DNA of 64,000 nucleotides from Coenobita brevimanus (GCA_032717465.1 CM064632.1:23419465-23483464), one strand, 5' to 3'. Numbered from the stretch's first letter, positions 40,228 to 53,470 are shown. Numbers and translations are program-made. Notes: generated from the sequence alone by a model not told the origin.

Positions 40228-40392
40228 CAGTAGGCATCGAAAGTCCTGTCGCCTTTCCAGCTTCTCTCTCTAAGCACTTTGATAATCTGAATCCGTAGCA
40301 ACAGACACCGTTTGCTGCAGGTCCACCTCAATGATTTTCTAAGTTAGCAGAGAGAGTGGCAGGGGAGGCGACAGGACTTCTGATGCTGACTC
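40228..40392. mobile_element. 165-bp MITE with TA target duplication
   Basis: The ends CAGTAGGCATCGAAAGTCCT and (reverse complement of right) GAGTCAGCATCAGAAGTCCT continue identically as GTCGCC. TA dinucleotides flank both ends (40226-40227 and 40393-40394). Short size, about 26-bp inverted ends and TA duplication fit a Tc1/mariner-type MITE. One copy only in the window. Confidence 0.8.
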
Positions 40393-40689
40393 TACATCCC
40401 CGTGTTTCCTGTACCGTATATGTTATTCATTTTAATCAAGCACACTGACAGTCAGGTTAATACAACAGAGTCAAGAGCCATAGTCACCTTAAACTCTCCT
40501 ATGTCGTAACCATGGTCTGCTGTTCAGTGCTAAGGTGGTAATTCCAAGGTTTTTTGAATACACGAGCAGCAGTTTGCAATGACACTCGTGCAGTCTAGAA
40601 TCGCTTCGAACCATCAATGTGTCACACGTATATAAGGCCACGACTACCTTTCAGACTGAGGTACCGGTAAGGGTGATAAGTGACTATAA

Positions 40690-41185
40690 CTCAGGACTGC
40701 ACGAATATACCTTTTTCATTCTAACTTATCCTAAAATTGTCATCTCTCCATCTTGCATGCGGGCTGTAACAATGCATTAACACCAGAATGCGAACCTAGT
40801 CATGAAGTACTACGAAAAGGATGTAGAGCCGTAGAGCCTTGACTTCAGTCACAAAGCAACGAGAAATAGGCTGCAAAAGGACGAAAATCTGGGCCAGGTT
40901 AGAGTAAAAACTGTGTAACCCTAGCACAGCCGGGATATTTTGACATGCTGTACTCTTTTAACTCTAACTTGGCCTAAAATTGATGTGTCTCTGTCAGGAA
41001 TTGTAATGACATTTGAACACTAGAATATGATGCCAGTCACGAAGAAGCGCTATAAAAAAACATGTAGAGCCGTTGTACCGTCTTTTCTGCCATCGTGCTA
41101 CGTGCAAGAAGATTCAGAAGGACGAAAATCTGGACCAAGCTAATGTGAAAGTATTATAGTAAATATTGCACAACCGGGAAACTTT
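40690..41185 (+). repeat. Dispersed repeat R2, two tandem units (copies 4 and 5)
   Basis: Two ~245-bp units (40690-40945 and 40946-41185), each with CTAACTT[A/G][T/G]CCTAAAATTG, AGTCA[C/T]GAAG[T/A]A and AGGACGAAAATCTGG[G/A]CC. Each ends with a CACA[G/A]CCGGGA motif that is not obvious in the other copies. Confidence 0.8.
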
Positions 41186-41492
41186 GCAAGTAAATAATAC
41201 ACTGATGCCAACACACCTCACTCGCCAACAATTACAATACTTTTATTCAATACTTACTGACATGCAAGTGTCTCACCCAGTCAACTGAAAATGAAAATAA
41301 ATTCCAAAATCTATCCGGTCCTACAATAACGATAATATATTCCAAATTAATACTTACCTTTACGAACCAATATTTGAAAATCCCAAAGCAGTTCTTAAGA
41401 AATAAGTTTTACCTTCCCCACCCCCTCCCCCAACAAGGCAAAATGATCCCGTTGACTACCACGCTTCTCATTACTACTACTACGACTACTAC

Positions 41493-41493
<1 letters not shown>

Positions 41494-41539
<46 letters not shown>

Positions 41540-41540
41540 T
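41494..41540. repeat. (AAT)n run
   Basis: Trinucleotide run after an ACT-rich lead-in. A poly-A run lies at 41692-41710. Confidence 0.95.
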
Positions 41541-41763
41541 AACGAGCAGAAACTTCACCGACAATCGACACCAAGCATTTTTTCGTGACTTCCACATTTC
41601 TCATTCCTCTCCGAATATCAGAAGCCTTCCTTCGTCACCATACCGGTATGAGACACAGCTTTTCTTGTAATATCTACCACTGTCACAGGGAAAAAAAAAA
41701 AAAAAAAAAACTAAATTCAGGGTGGAAAAAAAATCCATCCCACAGCTTACAAGGAATTACTGA

Positions 41764-41764
41764 C

Positions 41765-41809
<45 letters not shown>

Positions 41810-42606
41810 TGGGTACTTACCGAGATATATTTGTTGCCAGCGCCACGGAATAATAATTGTTCGAGCGAGCGAGAACACCAAATTTAGTCACAGTTTGTAC
41901 GCCCGACGTGTACCCGAGCGAAAGATTTATCGCATCAGCTGGATACGGGGGCATGGGTCGGGAGAAAAACTCTGTAGTATAGTAGCGAACTTTTTTGGAT
42001 ATCTCAACCAATTCTGAAATTACAAGAAAGAGAGACACCAATTTAGAAATCGCATAAAAATCCTCAATTATTTTCATTTCATAGACAACCTGTAATTCCC
42101 AACAGTTTTTCCGCAAATCGAGGAAATTAAGGCAGATTAGCGCAATAGCCGGCTGCACAAGAAGTAACGGTCTAAGGTTGCGTGAGTAGCGCAGCAGTAT
42201 TTTCCCACGATTGCTGAGAATGCTGGTTTTGGGAAGTGTGAGGGAATATTTTTGGGGTAAGCTAATAAGTTCTTTTTAGTATTTTCAGGTCAGGAAATCA
42301 GAAGAAGATGATGAGGCACATGAGACATTCTGCACTGCCTGGCTTGCTCGCTCGCTAGCTCGAACATGTTCCACACATTCAGTGTGGACGCCTATTACCA
42401 CCACCACCAACAACAACAACAACAACAATAATAATAATGATAATAATAATAATAATTATAATAATAACAATAATAACAACCGGGTACTCGCCGAGATATA
42501 TCCGTCGCCAGCGCCCGGGAATAACGATGATAAATAATAATAATAATAATAATAATAACAATAATAACCAGGTACTCACCGAGATATATCCGTAGCCAGC
42601 GCCCAG

Positions 42607-42651
<45 letters not shown>

Positions 42652-43457
42652 CTACAACAACAATAATAATAATAATAATAATAACCAGGTACTCACCGAG
42701 ATATAGCCGTGGCCAGCGCCCGGGAATAATAATAATAATAATAATAATAATGATAATCTATCTATCTATCTATCTATCTATAGCCCGACGCCCTAATCCC
42801 GCAAAGGGTGGCCGCAGACAAAACGCCTCCAAGTCACTCTGTCACCCACCATTTGACTCCCCTCCCCCCAACTCACCCCCCCCTCCCTCATATACCTCTC
42901 AACTCCATCCCTCCACCTCATCCTCGGTCTACCCCTCCCTCTCCCTCCCTCCACCTCACCTACATACACCCTCTTAGTCAGTCTTTCATTCTCCATCCTC
43001 TCCACATGTCCAAACCACCTCAGTGTATTTCTCCTAATCTTTTCAACCACATCCACATCTACCCCACAACGTTCCTTCACTTCTTCATTCGTCAACCTGT
43101 CCCTCCATGTCACTCCACATGCTCCTCTCAAGTAACTCATTTCCACTGCTCTCATTCTTGACTTGTTCCCCTCTTGCAAGGTCCACGCCTCGCTTCCATA
43201 CGTCAGGGTAGGGATCACAATACCATCATGCAGTGACTTCTTAACTTCCATACTCACCTCCCTATTTCTCATCACTGCTTTCAGTGTGCCAACAACCTTC
43301 CTTCCCTGCTGTACCCTTTCACGTACTTCATCCCCCAAAGTAATAATAATAATAATAATAACCGGGTACTCACCGAGATATAGCCGTGGCCAGCGCCCGG
43401 GAATAATAATAATAATAACCGGGTACTCACCGAGACATAGCCGTGGCCAGCGCCCGG

Positions 43458-43520
<63 letters not shown>

Positions 43521-43532
43521 GCGGGTACTCAC
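41764..43532 (-). repeat. Composite minisatellite: receptor exon end plus splice donor, spaced by (AAT)n
   Basis: On the minus strand the last ~29 bases of the receptor exon (CCCGGGCGCTGGCCACGGCT, then ATATCTCG) together with the donor GTGAGTACCCG recur at about 43419-43460, 43362-43401, 42685-42725, 42568-42608, 42480-42520 and, diverged, 41811-41852. Each is followed by a run of (ATT)n. Five copies keep a GT donor (GTGAGT or GTAAGT) and the 42480 copy has GC (GCGAGT). The array sits just downstream of the true donor at 43532 and is split by a LINE at 42760-43340. Confidence 0.93.
42760..43340 (-). mobile_element. LINE 3' fragment, family L (longest copy)
   Basis: Minus-strand frame from about 43340 to 42793. 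It reads LHDGIVIPTLTYGSEAWTL, then RGACGVTWRDRLTNEEVKER, LRWFGHVERMENERLTKR, GRGRGRPRMRWRDGVERY and FVCGHPLRD before the stop, followed by the GGCGTCGGGCTATAGATAGA tail. The TYGSEAWTL and WFGHVERM segments are typical of the region after the RT catalytic core. The RT core itself is missing, so the copy is 5'-truncated. It is inserted inside the (AAT)n-donor minisatellite and the frame is intact across ~180 residues, so it is young or slowly decaying. Confidence 0.88.
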
Positions 43533-43697
43533 CGAGATATAGCCGTGGCCAGCGCCCGGGAACAGCTTTGGATCCAGTGTAGACCATGTCCTGAGGAAGT
43601 CCCTGACGAAGGGGCTGGACGTGTCCACTATACGGAACCCGGTGATGTTGACGGCACCGTATTCCTTCACGTCACGCTCCCACCTCTCGTCCATCAC
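43533..43697 (-). CDS. Ionotropic glutamate receptor (AMPA/kainate type), ATD exon
   Basis: A 165-bp internal exon of exactly 55 codons. It is preceded by a ccatccactCAG acceptor at 43698-43700 and followed by a GTGAGT donor at 43527-43532. It encodes VMDERW at its start, then EYGAVNITGFRIVD, FVRDFLRTWSTLDPKLFPGA and GHGYIS. The NITGFRIVD...W pattern is characteristic of the amino-terminal (bilobed, LIVBP-like) domain of ionotropic glutamate receptors, which lies outside the cell and governs subunit assembly. It joins in phase 0 to the exon at 55891-56011, giving SGL-VMDERW. Its end and donor have been copied repeatedly just downstream (41764-43532). Assignment to AMPA versus kainate subfamily is uncertain. 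Confidence 0.82.
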
Positions 43698-43799
43698 CTG
43701 AGTGGATGGTTATACGTGTGAGTGTAAGAGAAGGCAAAGAGAATCACATAAGTTAAAGTGAGAAATACTTGCCAACTTCATTAGTGTCACAGGTGAAGG

Positions 43800-44056
43800 A
43801 AATGATGAGAGAGAGAGAGAGAGAGAGAGGGGGGGGAGGGGGATTATTTAGCAGCGAATGCAAGAGATATTGCACAAAGAGGGAATAACTGAGAACTGTG
43901 AAAGTGAGAAAAAGGGAGGATAGGACGAGCAACGGAGGAGGGGAGAGAGACTGTCAGGAGGGGACAGAGAGAAAGAGAGGAGGGGGGAGACAGAGAAAGA
44001 TGACATGGAAAGCGAGAGGCAGAAACGAAAAACAAGGATGGAGGAAACAGGATATT

Positions 44057-44101
<45 letters not shown>

Positions 44102-44700
44102 CAGAAAGTAAACAGCGAATGAAAGGAGAGAGGAGAGTAGGCTGTAAAGTAATACAAAATAATAGAGAGAGAGGGTGGATGGAACGAGGGAGAGGAAGAG
44201 AGAATATACAGGATGATTAGAGAAAGTGAGAGAAAGGAAAGGACAGGAGTACAATGGGATAAAAGGGAGTTCAAAGGAATACAAAGGGAGATTACAAGGA
44301 GGGGAAGAGAAACAATAAAAAGGAATTGAAAATGTGGTGAGAGGGGGACTGACAGGAGAGGAATACAAAGTAGTACAAAGGGAAGGTAAAGGGAGGGGAG
44401 GAAAAATGGTGCATGGGAATACAAAGAAGATCGAGATGGACAGTACAGTAAAATGAGAAGAGGCAGTACAAGGGGAGTGCAAAGGAGTACAAAATGAAAT
44501 GCAGGAGAGGGAAGGAGGAGAAACAATTATAAAATGTACAACGAGCAGTAAGAGGGAAGATGAGTCAGGGAATAAGGAGAGAGGAAGACAAAGGAGTACA
44601 AATGGATAAGAGGAAGGGTAAGAGGAGTACAAAAGAATACAAAGAACGAGATGGAGTGAAGGGTGAGACGAAATGGGATATACGGTAACAATCACTACAA

Positions 44701-44738
<38 letters not shown>

Positions 44739-45260
44739 CGATGAAAAGCCGACTAATGGTAAATGATGATATAAAAAGAGGATTAACAGAGAGAGAGAGA
44801 GAGAATTAGCCAAATTTAAAAAAGGTATGGACTGAGGAAAAAACAATATAAGAAAAAGATGAGAAAAACGCCTGGCAATGAAGAAAAGAAAGGTAATAAA
44901 ATGAAAGACATAGAGGACAAAAATGAGAAAAGACAGACAAAGATAAGAATGATGAATTGATAAAAGGACAACGCAAAACAATGAGGAAGAGAGAGAGAGA
45001 GAGCACGATACTATGGGAGAGAAAAGAAAGAAAGGAGAAAGAGGACAACCAGGAAAACAGAAGAAGAGAAATCAGAATGAGGAGAAGAAACACAGAGAAC
45101 ACGAGACATGAAATAAGAATACGATGATGACGATGAAGACGATAACGAGGAGGAGGAGGAGAAGGAGGAGGAGGAGGAGGAAACGTGAAAGTGTGAAAGT
45201 TAAAAGGAGGCGCGAGAGGATTAAAGATGTAGAGACCATTATAGCAGACATCAGAAGGAA

Positions 45261-45300
<40 letters not shown>
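43800..45300. repeat. Purine-rich tract with (GA)n, (GGA)n and (CT)n runs
   Basis: G/A-rich plus strand for about 1.4 kb, with (GA)n at 43807-43828, 44059-44097, 44704-44736 and 44791-44804, (GGA)n at 45150-45182 and a switch to (CT)n at 45266-45298. Minus-strand frames of up to 283 codons are low-complexity artefacts. Confidence 0.88.
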
Positions 45301-45302
<2 letters not shown>

Positions 45303-45416
45303 ATCCAACCCTCCCCACCAAAAAAAAAAGGTGAAAGGCAAACTAATTATAGGCAATTACTTAAACAAACATCGCTCTCCTAATTAAAACTAGGGGTCAT
45401 TGACTGCAACGGACGT

Positions 45417-45735
45417 ACAGATGGAGGGACAGACAGATGGAGGGACGGACAGATGAAGGGACGGACAGATGGAGGGACGGACAGATGGATGGATAGATGG
45501 ATGGACGGACAGAGGGATGGATAGATGGAAGGACGGATAGAGGGATGGATAGATGGAGGGACGGACTGAGGGATGGATAGATGGAGGGATGGACAGAGGG
45601 ATGGATAGATGGAAGGACGGATAGAGGGATGGATAGATGGAGGGACGGACTGAGGGATGGATAGATGGGCAGACGGACAGATGTAACAGTTGGACGGACA
45701 GACGAAGGGATGGACAGAGGGACACAGGAATGCAC
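45417..45735. repeat. GATGGA/GGACGGAC tetranucleotide-derived array
   Basis: Repeats of GACGGACAGATGGAGG and GGATGGATAGATGGA. A larger ~60-bp unit with GGACGGA and AGAGGGATGGATAGATGG recurs at least four times. Confidence 0.9.
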
Positions 45736-45878
45736 ATACAGACAGACACCCCTCACTCTATCTCTGTTGTGTCAATTATTTATTTGGGTTGTCCATCTGC
45801 TTTCTGTTCTACAATGGACGTGACCTGCCTCTGTTCATTTTTGTTTTTAAGCCGGAGTTAATTATATCATGTATTTTA

Positions 45879-46836
45879 CGAGGTGCTACCCAAAAGTTCC
45901 CACAATTTGAATAAAGAAGGAAAAAAGCTTTGGTCAAGTCCTAATCACCACTGCCCCCTTCAAAGTAGTATTCTTGGGCGTTCAGACACCGATCCCGGTG
46001 TTTCTACCATGATCAGAATGCATTCCAGAAGTCCTTGAGCATCAGCTTGTTCAGCACTGATTGCAATTTTCACCTGGTTCTCCTCAATGGTGTCAAATCT
46101 TAGTCCTTTCAGCTGGATTTTCACTTTCAGAATGAGGAAAACATCACAGGAGGCCAAATCTGGTGAATACGGAGGGTGGGAGAGAACCCGCATGTTTTTT
46201 TTTTTTTTATATATGCCAAAAACTGGTGAACAACACGGCCTGTCTGCATGAGTGCACTGTCATGGTGAAACACCCATTTGTTTGTGCACCACTTGTCAGG
46301 ATGTTTTTGCCTCACATCGCCACACAAAATGTGTTGGCAAGTTCCATACGATTGGCTAATAATGTCAAAAACATCATGGCTTCCGCGATCTTCGAGGATG
46401 GTTGCACTAACTTTGGCCACACTGGCAGGAGCTGAACTGGTAGATGGGCGACCAAAACGTGCACCATCATCTGTTAACATTTCTCCATTTTTAAAACGCC
46501 TAAACTAGTTGTAGGTTTGTGTAACCCCCAAAGCACTGTCATCAAATGCTTGTTTTACCATTTTATGGGTTTCTGCCATTCTACTCCCTAGTTTCACACA
46601 AAACTTGATGCACACACACTGCTTTTTCACATCCTCCATTTTTTAGTTCACAAAATTTGCAAACTAACCCAAACACAATGATAAAAGCACACAAACATTC
46701 AGTAAATGCATCCACCCTGCACAGTGCCACTTGACACAGAAACAAAGGGTGCATGCACCGCCACCCAGCATCCACACACCATATGACAAGCAGTTACTGC
46801 CGTTTTAAAATTTCGGAAACTTCTGGGTAGTACTCG
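45879..46836 (-). mobile_element. Internally deleted mariner element, 958 bp
   Basis: The ends CGAGGTGCTACCCAAAAGTT (left) and CGAGTACTACCCAGAAGTTT (right, reverse complement) form imperfect terminal inverted repeats of about 25 bp, flanked by TA at 45877-45878 and 46837-46838. Inside lies a degenerate mariner transposase in minus orientation. Full-length mariners are about 1.3 kb, and the missing ~0.35 kb corresponds to the centre of the transposase. Confidence 0.9.
45960..46639 (-). pseudogene. Mariner transposase relic
   Basis: The frame begins at the Met at 46639 (MEDVKKQCVCIKFCVKLG) and continues through the helix-turn-helix DNA-binding region to GRPSTS. It is interrupted by a TAG (about 46505-46507) at the place where related proteins have Trp (TYN-stop-FRRFKNG). 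After ILEDRGSHDVFDIISQSYG it jumps to VRQKHPDKWCTNKWVFHHD, so about 130 central residues, including the first catalytic Asp, are gone. A further frameshift sits in the T-run at 46196-46208. The second frame (46193-45960) holds HPPYSPDLASCDVFL, the third-Asp region, and KGLRFDTIEE. The second catalytic Asp (HHD) and third (SCD) remain. It cannot make active enzyme. Confidence 0.92.
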
Positions 46837-46839
46837 TAG

Positions 46840-49351
46840 TCTGCTATCTTATCCAAGAAGTTCTCGTTTTGAGTCTCCAAGTGGCATCTAACAACCCATT
46901 ACATTCCATTTAAGCACTCAAATGTATATACTTGGGATTAAATAAAAGGCAAAATATAATTTTTCTACTGAATTTACCACTTTCTTAACTGCACTGCTTG
47001 TGCGTGACTTTGGGATGGAAAGACACACTTATGAATGCTCCTTTCAATACTCGTAAACCCTTATCTTCCTCTGAAGGTGACGGGAAGGATAAATAAATAA
47101 ATAAATAAACAAATTTGGCACTAGTCTGAAAGTGGTTAGCAGTTTTCTACTAACTGAAGAGGGAAGACTGTGAGATTCAAATACAATCTGAGCAAAGTTA
47201 GGTGGCTGTAGATGGCGTCCAAGAGGAGGATTGGCGAAAAAATAAACAGAAAGATTTGGATGATGCTGTTAGAATGAGTCGAATATCCTCAGAAAACTCA
47301 GCAAAATTTTTATTACCCAAGACAAGAAATAGGGAAGAATGACAGTGCCTGTAAATGAATTTAACTGTGCATCTGTAAAGACTGAGCTTCGATTGCCAGA
47401 TGGATCATCTAAAGATTAAGCTTTTTGTGCTTGGGTTGCACTGAACTCTTTAAGATGATTAGAGCCATTGGGTCACACAGAGGACGTAACATCAGTCTCT
47501 GCCTGATGTAAGAGACAATATCCATAGATACTGGTAAGAGAGAGATGTGCATCGAGAGAGCGTCCGTTTGTGAGATGATGTTAAAATATTGAGACCAGGT
47601 CTGGGGCCCAAAAAGGGAGGTGGTCAAGACAGGGTTAGTGAGAAGAGAAGACATATGAGGACGGGACTAGGAAGCCGAAGAACAGGAAGGGTAGATGGAG
47701 GACGGAGTGGAGGCAAATAAGGTTCAGAAGTTACTATGTAAGATGAACATGTGGACAGAGTTGTGGAAGTAAGGGCCTGTGAGGCAGAAAATTAGTTAAG
47801 TGGAACAAAGCAGATGATATGAGTAGAGGTTGGGAAATGGTAGGAAGAGCCAGAGAAGTATCAGGAAGAGATGCCAGGGTCGTCATCAGGGTCAAATCAT
47901 CAGCAGAACCGGGGTAGGGGGAACTTGAGTCAATTTCCACAATCATAGATGGTAAGGAAAAGGCTCAACATAACTGTTGGCAAACAAAGGATCGCGAGGG
48001 CGGAACCCGGAGTCTAGAGGCCCTGCAAACTACCCATGCAGGGACCAAGTTCCAAGTAAGCATTCCCTGCCCTACCCAAGAAGGGACAGCAACACAACGT
48101 GAGAGAGGAGAGTCTCTCCGCACAATGCTTGGCCAATGACCGAGAGTCCTGCTACAAAGCAACAGCATCCACGGATCCGAAGCTGTAATAAGTTCCGCCT
48201 ACGCAAAGGTTCACACACCGGGATGGTGACGAACCATCATGGTCCCCACAATTGGCCAGACCAACAGCACACAGGTACACCCTAATCCTTACTGCTGTAA
48301 CAAGCTAACGGCCAATGGTGAAAATTCTGACGAATGCGGAAAATTCCACTCTATATAAAGCCGAAGATGGAATAGAGGGGATATGAGAAAATGAAAGAAG
48401 CATCAGTATAAGAAAAGGGCCTTGCAAAATTAGTTGAGGCAGCGACGGGGACCTAAGGCGAGGGGAAAGGGCAGCATAGAGTGGAGACGCATATGCAGCG
48501 TCCACCCAGCAACCAAACCTCTACACACTGTGGAGTCCATTCAGGTACCCTGCTATACTCCCCCACACATCGCCTCATTTGAAGTCTCCGAAGCCACCCC
48601 CCACGACGAGAACGATCAAGGAAATGGGGGGACAGCCATCAGTAGCTACAGGGAGTTGAAAACTTAGTAACCCAGATGACGGGAGAGTAATTCCTCCCTC
48701 TCCTCTCCCCCTCCCCCCATCACCACCACCTGGTGCTGAGAGAGGAGGGACAAATATTAGATTTTAAATATCGTAGAGACAGCCCTTTTGATGAGTCCAT
48801 TTTACTGCCGTCAAAATTAAAAGTTTGCTTATCTTAATTAAATCATACGGTTAATTTATTTGTCCCGCCCAGGACCACCCCAGTATTTTACTTTCTAATT
48901 TACCTTTAATTAGTGTTAGGTGGAGTGCTCCGCGGCATTCACTAACCTAATTTATTAACATTTTTCTATACACTTCATATCGATACGTTTTCATTAAACT
49001 TTTGGTACCTTCAGACGATTTTTTCAGCTCCGTAGAGACCTTCGAACTACAGGGGTCAGAAAGTTCATTAACCTGCGACATACAAGAGTGTAGGTACAAA
49101 AACACCTGAGAAGCACGACATGTTTAATTCATCAAGTCGGCTTTCCTAAGAACACAAATATCACCACTGTTTGACCACAGAGAAGAGATTAATTTCGTTC
49201 TTACTATCGCAGTACAGTTTTTTCTAGTTTTTGTTGACTGTTTTGTTTTGTTTTTAAATTACTCTGCCATTTTTTACGGAGGGGGGGGGGGCTATGCACG
49301 TGATATAAGATTTTTTTTTTTTGTACTACGATTGTAGATACATTTAATTCT

Positions 49352-49398
<47 letters not shown>

Positions 49399-49500
49399 CA
49401 ACCATTACCTAACTTCATATACTGTACTGATTCCATGGCACTGATTAATAGTATCTGATCCCTTCACTACGATGACATTTTGAATACTGTTTTTGCCACT
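46840..49500. other. Non-coding sequence, no gene recognised
   Basis: Unique-looking, more GC-rich than its surroundings between about 47950 and 48660. Several short frames cross this part but none shows a domain I know; an old transposon remnant is possible. (CT)n lies at 49360-49396 with a C-run before it, G-runs near 49283 and T-runs near 49310. Confidence 0.45.
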
Positions 49501-49504
49501 TTCA

Positions 49505-49670
49505 GATGAGGCTGGAGAGGGATGCTTTCACGTGGTGACACCGATATAGCTGGGTGGCTTCGCTGCCTGCTTATACAAACGTCCCTCAGTTCCCTCCCTA
49601 TCTCCGGAAAGGCTGCAGGATTGGGACAACTTCAGCCTGAAGTAAACTGTGTTCACATATCAGAAGAACC
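49505..49670 (+). mobile_element. Retroposon-like repeat, family T (copy 1)
   Basis: About 165 bp: GGGATGCTTTCACGTGGTGA, then ACGTCCCTCAGTTCCCTCCC, then CTTCAGCCTGAAGTAAACTG and GTTCACATATCAGAAGAACC, followed by an ACT/ACC triplet array. The same sequence occurs at 59335 (+) and 62590 (-), always followed at its 3' side by A-C-N triplets, which behaves like a retroposon tail. Family unknown. Confidence 0.8.
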
Positions 49671-50000
49671 TTGTGATACTGCTACTGTTACTACCACCAC
49701 TACCGGTACCACTACCACTACTTTTACTACTACTACTACTACTACTAGTACCACAACCGGTGGTACTACTGCTACTATTACTGCTACTACTACTACAACT
49801 ACAACAACCACCATTACCACCACCACCGTTACCACTACTACTACTACCACTACTACTGCTACTACTATACTACTACAACTACTACTACTACTAGTACCAC
49901 AACCGGTGGTACTACTACTACTATTACTGCTACAACTACTACAACTACAACCACCACCACTACCACCACCACCGGTGCTACTACTACTACTACTAGATGG
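49671..50000. repeat. (ACT)n/(ACC)n array with internal ~165-bp duplication
   Basis: Triplet array containing two related halves, each with ACTAGTACCACAACCGGTGG followed by ACTACTGCTACTATTACTGC-like and ACCACCACC segments. It has expanded from the 3' tail of the family T element. Confidence 0.9.
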
Positions 50001-50161
50001 TTTTATTCAGCCATACTTAATTTCCCCGACAAACCACACATCACAGATTAATCTTGTGTTTACTCCTGATGAGAATGAGAAGGACGGAAATAATCCATCA
50101 GTAATCAGTTGTCTGTTTGTGGATAAGACCAATATCAGTAGCAGGGTTTTCTCATCAGCAT

Positions 50162-52250
<2,089 letters not shown>

Positions 52251-52289
52251 CTTCAATCCCCACCTCAATTACCAGCAAGACAAGTGAAT

Positions 52290-52430
52290 ATTAAGGTGCA
52301 ATGGGCAAAATAAATCGCTAAGGAAGGGGTGTAAAGAGAGCCACGCAAACGAGAGTACGGCACTTTTAAGTTCATTGGGAATTTCGTGACGCCTTCACCT
52401 TAGTGATTTGTTTTGCATATCACATCTTAG
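52290..52430. mobile_element. Family M MITE remnants (ends rearranged)
   Basis: GGGCAAAATAAATCGCTAAG with AACGAGAGTACGGCAC at 52295-52362 looks like a right end, and CACCTTAGTGATTTGTTTTG at about 52398-52418 like a left arm. The order is inverted relative to intact copies. Confidence 0.55.
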
Positions 52431-52436
52431 TTACAG

Positions 52437-52630
52437 CGTATGCGAGTGAGGTGGAGGGGGGGGATAGGGAGGGGGAGGCCGACGATGAGATGGAGGGATG
52501 GAGTGAGGAGGTATGAGAGAGAGGGGTGTGAGCTGGAAACAGGGCAGTGAAATGGCGTTGCAAAGGGCGACATGGAGGCGATTTGTTTGTGGCCACCCCT
52601 TACTGAATTGAGGGGTCTGGCAATAGAAGA
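52437..52630 (+). pseudogene. LINE 3' fragment, family L (degenerate)
   Basis: Last ~190 bp of the family L LINE: GAGTGAGGTGGAGGGG, GGCCGACGATGAGATGGAGG, GCGATTTGTTTGTGGCCACC and GGTCTGGCAATAG. Frameshifts split the reading frame (EVEGG..., GRGRPTMRWRDGV..., EAICLWPP). The TAGA tail is reduced to one unit. Confidence 0.85.
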
Positions 52631-52704
52631 ATTGATCTTAATAACCATCTTCCATGTAACTGATGCAACTGTAATTATCAACCATACATACGTACAGGAG
52701 AAAA

Positions 52705-52792
52705 TCAGGTGTAGTAGTGGTGGTAGTGGTGGTAGTAGCGGTAGTAGTGGTAGTAGTGTTAGTAGCAGCAGCAGTATTATTATTATTATTAT

Positions 52793-52844
<52 letters not shown>

Positions 52845-53432
52845 GGTAGCAGTAGCAGTAAGAGTAGTAGTTGTAATGTAGTAATAGTAGTAGTAGCAGA
52901 GGTAGTAATAGCAGTAGTAGTAGTGGTTGTAGCAGTGATAGTGGTAATAGCAGTGGTATTGATTGTGGTAGTAGTAGCAGTAGTGGTAGTAGAAGCGGTA
53001 GTGGTATCAGCACCAGCAGTAGTTGTAATGTAGTAATAGTAGTAGTAGCAGAGGTAGTAATAGCAGTAGTAGTAGTGGTTGTAGCAGTGATAGTGGTAAT
53101 AGCAGTGGTATTGGTTGTGGTAGTAGTAGCAGTAGTGGTAGTAGTAGCGGTAGTGGTATCAGCACCAGCAGTAGTTGTAATGTAGTAATAGTAGTAGTAG
53201 CAGAGGTAGTAATAGCAGTAGTAGTAGTGGTTGTAGCAGTGATAGTGGTAATAGCAGTGGTATTGGTTGTGGTAGTAGTAGCAGTAGTGGTAGTAGTAGC
53301 GGTAGTGGTATCAGCACCAGCAGTGGTAGTGGTCATTGTAGTAGTGGTGGTGGTAATGGTAGCAATAGTTGTGGTAGTGGTGGTGGAAGCAGCAGCAGCT
53401 GCAGCGGCAGCGGCAGCAGCAGCGGCAGCGGC

Positions 53433-53468
<36 letters not shown>

Positions 53469-53470
53469 TG
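52705..53470. repeat. (AGT)n-rich array with three 152-bp higher-order units
   Basis: Triplet array (GTA/GTG/GCA). The word TTGTAATGTAGTAATAG recurs at 52871, 53023 and 53175, an exact 152-bp spacing. 53388-53435 is GCA/GCG-rich and 53435-53468 is (AGT)n. Since 152 is not a multiple of three, no single frame is conserved, so it is not protein-coding. Confidence 0.92.

Noticed and set aside
45960..46639. Functional transposase-derived host gene
   Set aside because: In-frame stop, frameshift and loss of the central catalytic region.
47400..48660. Possible gene in the GC-richer stretch
   Set aside because: Only short frames, no recognisable domain or splice structure; left as unassigned.
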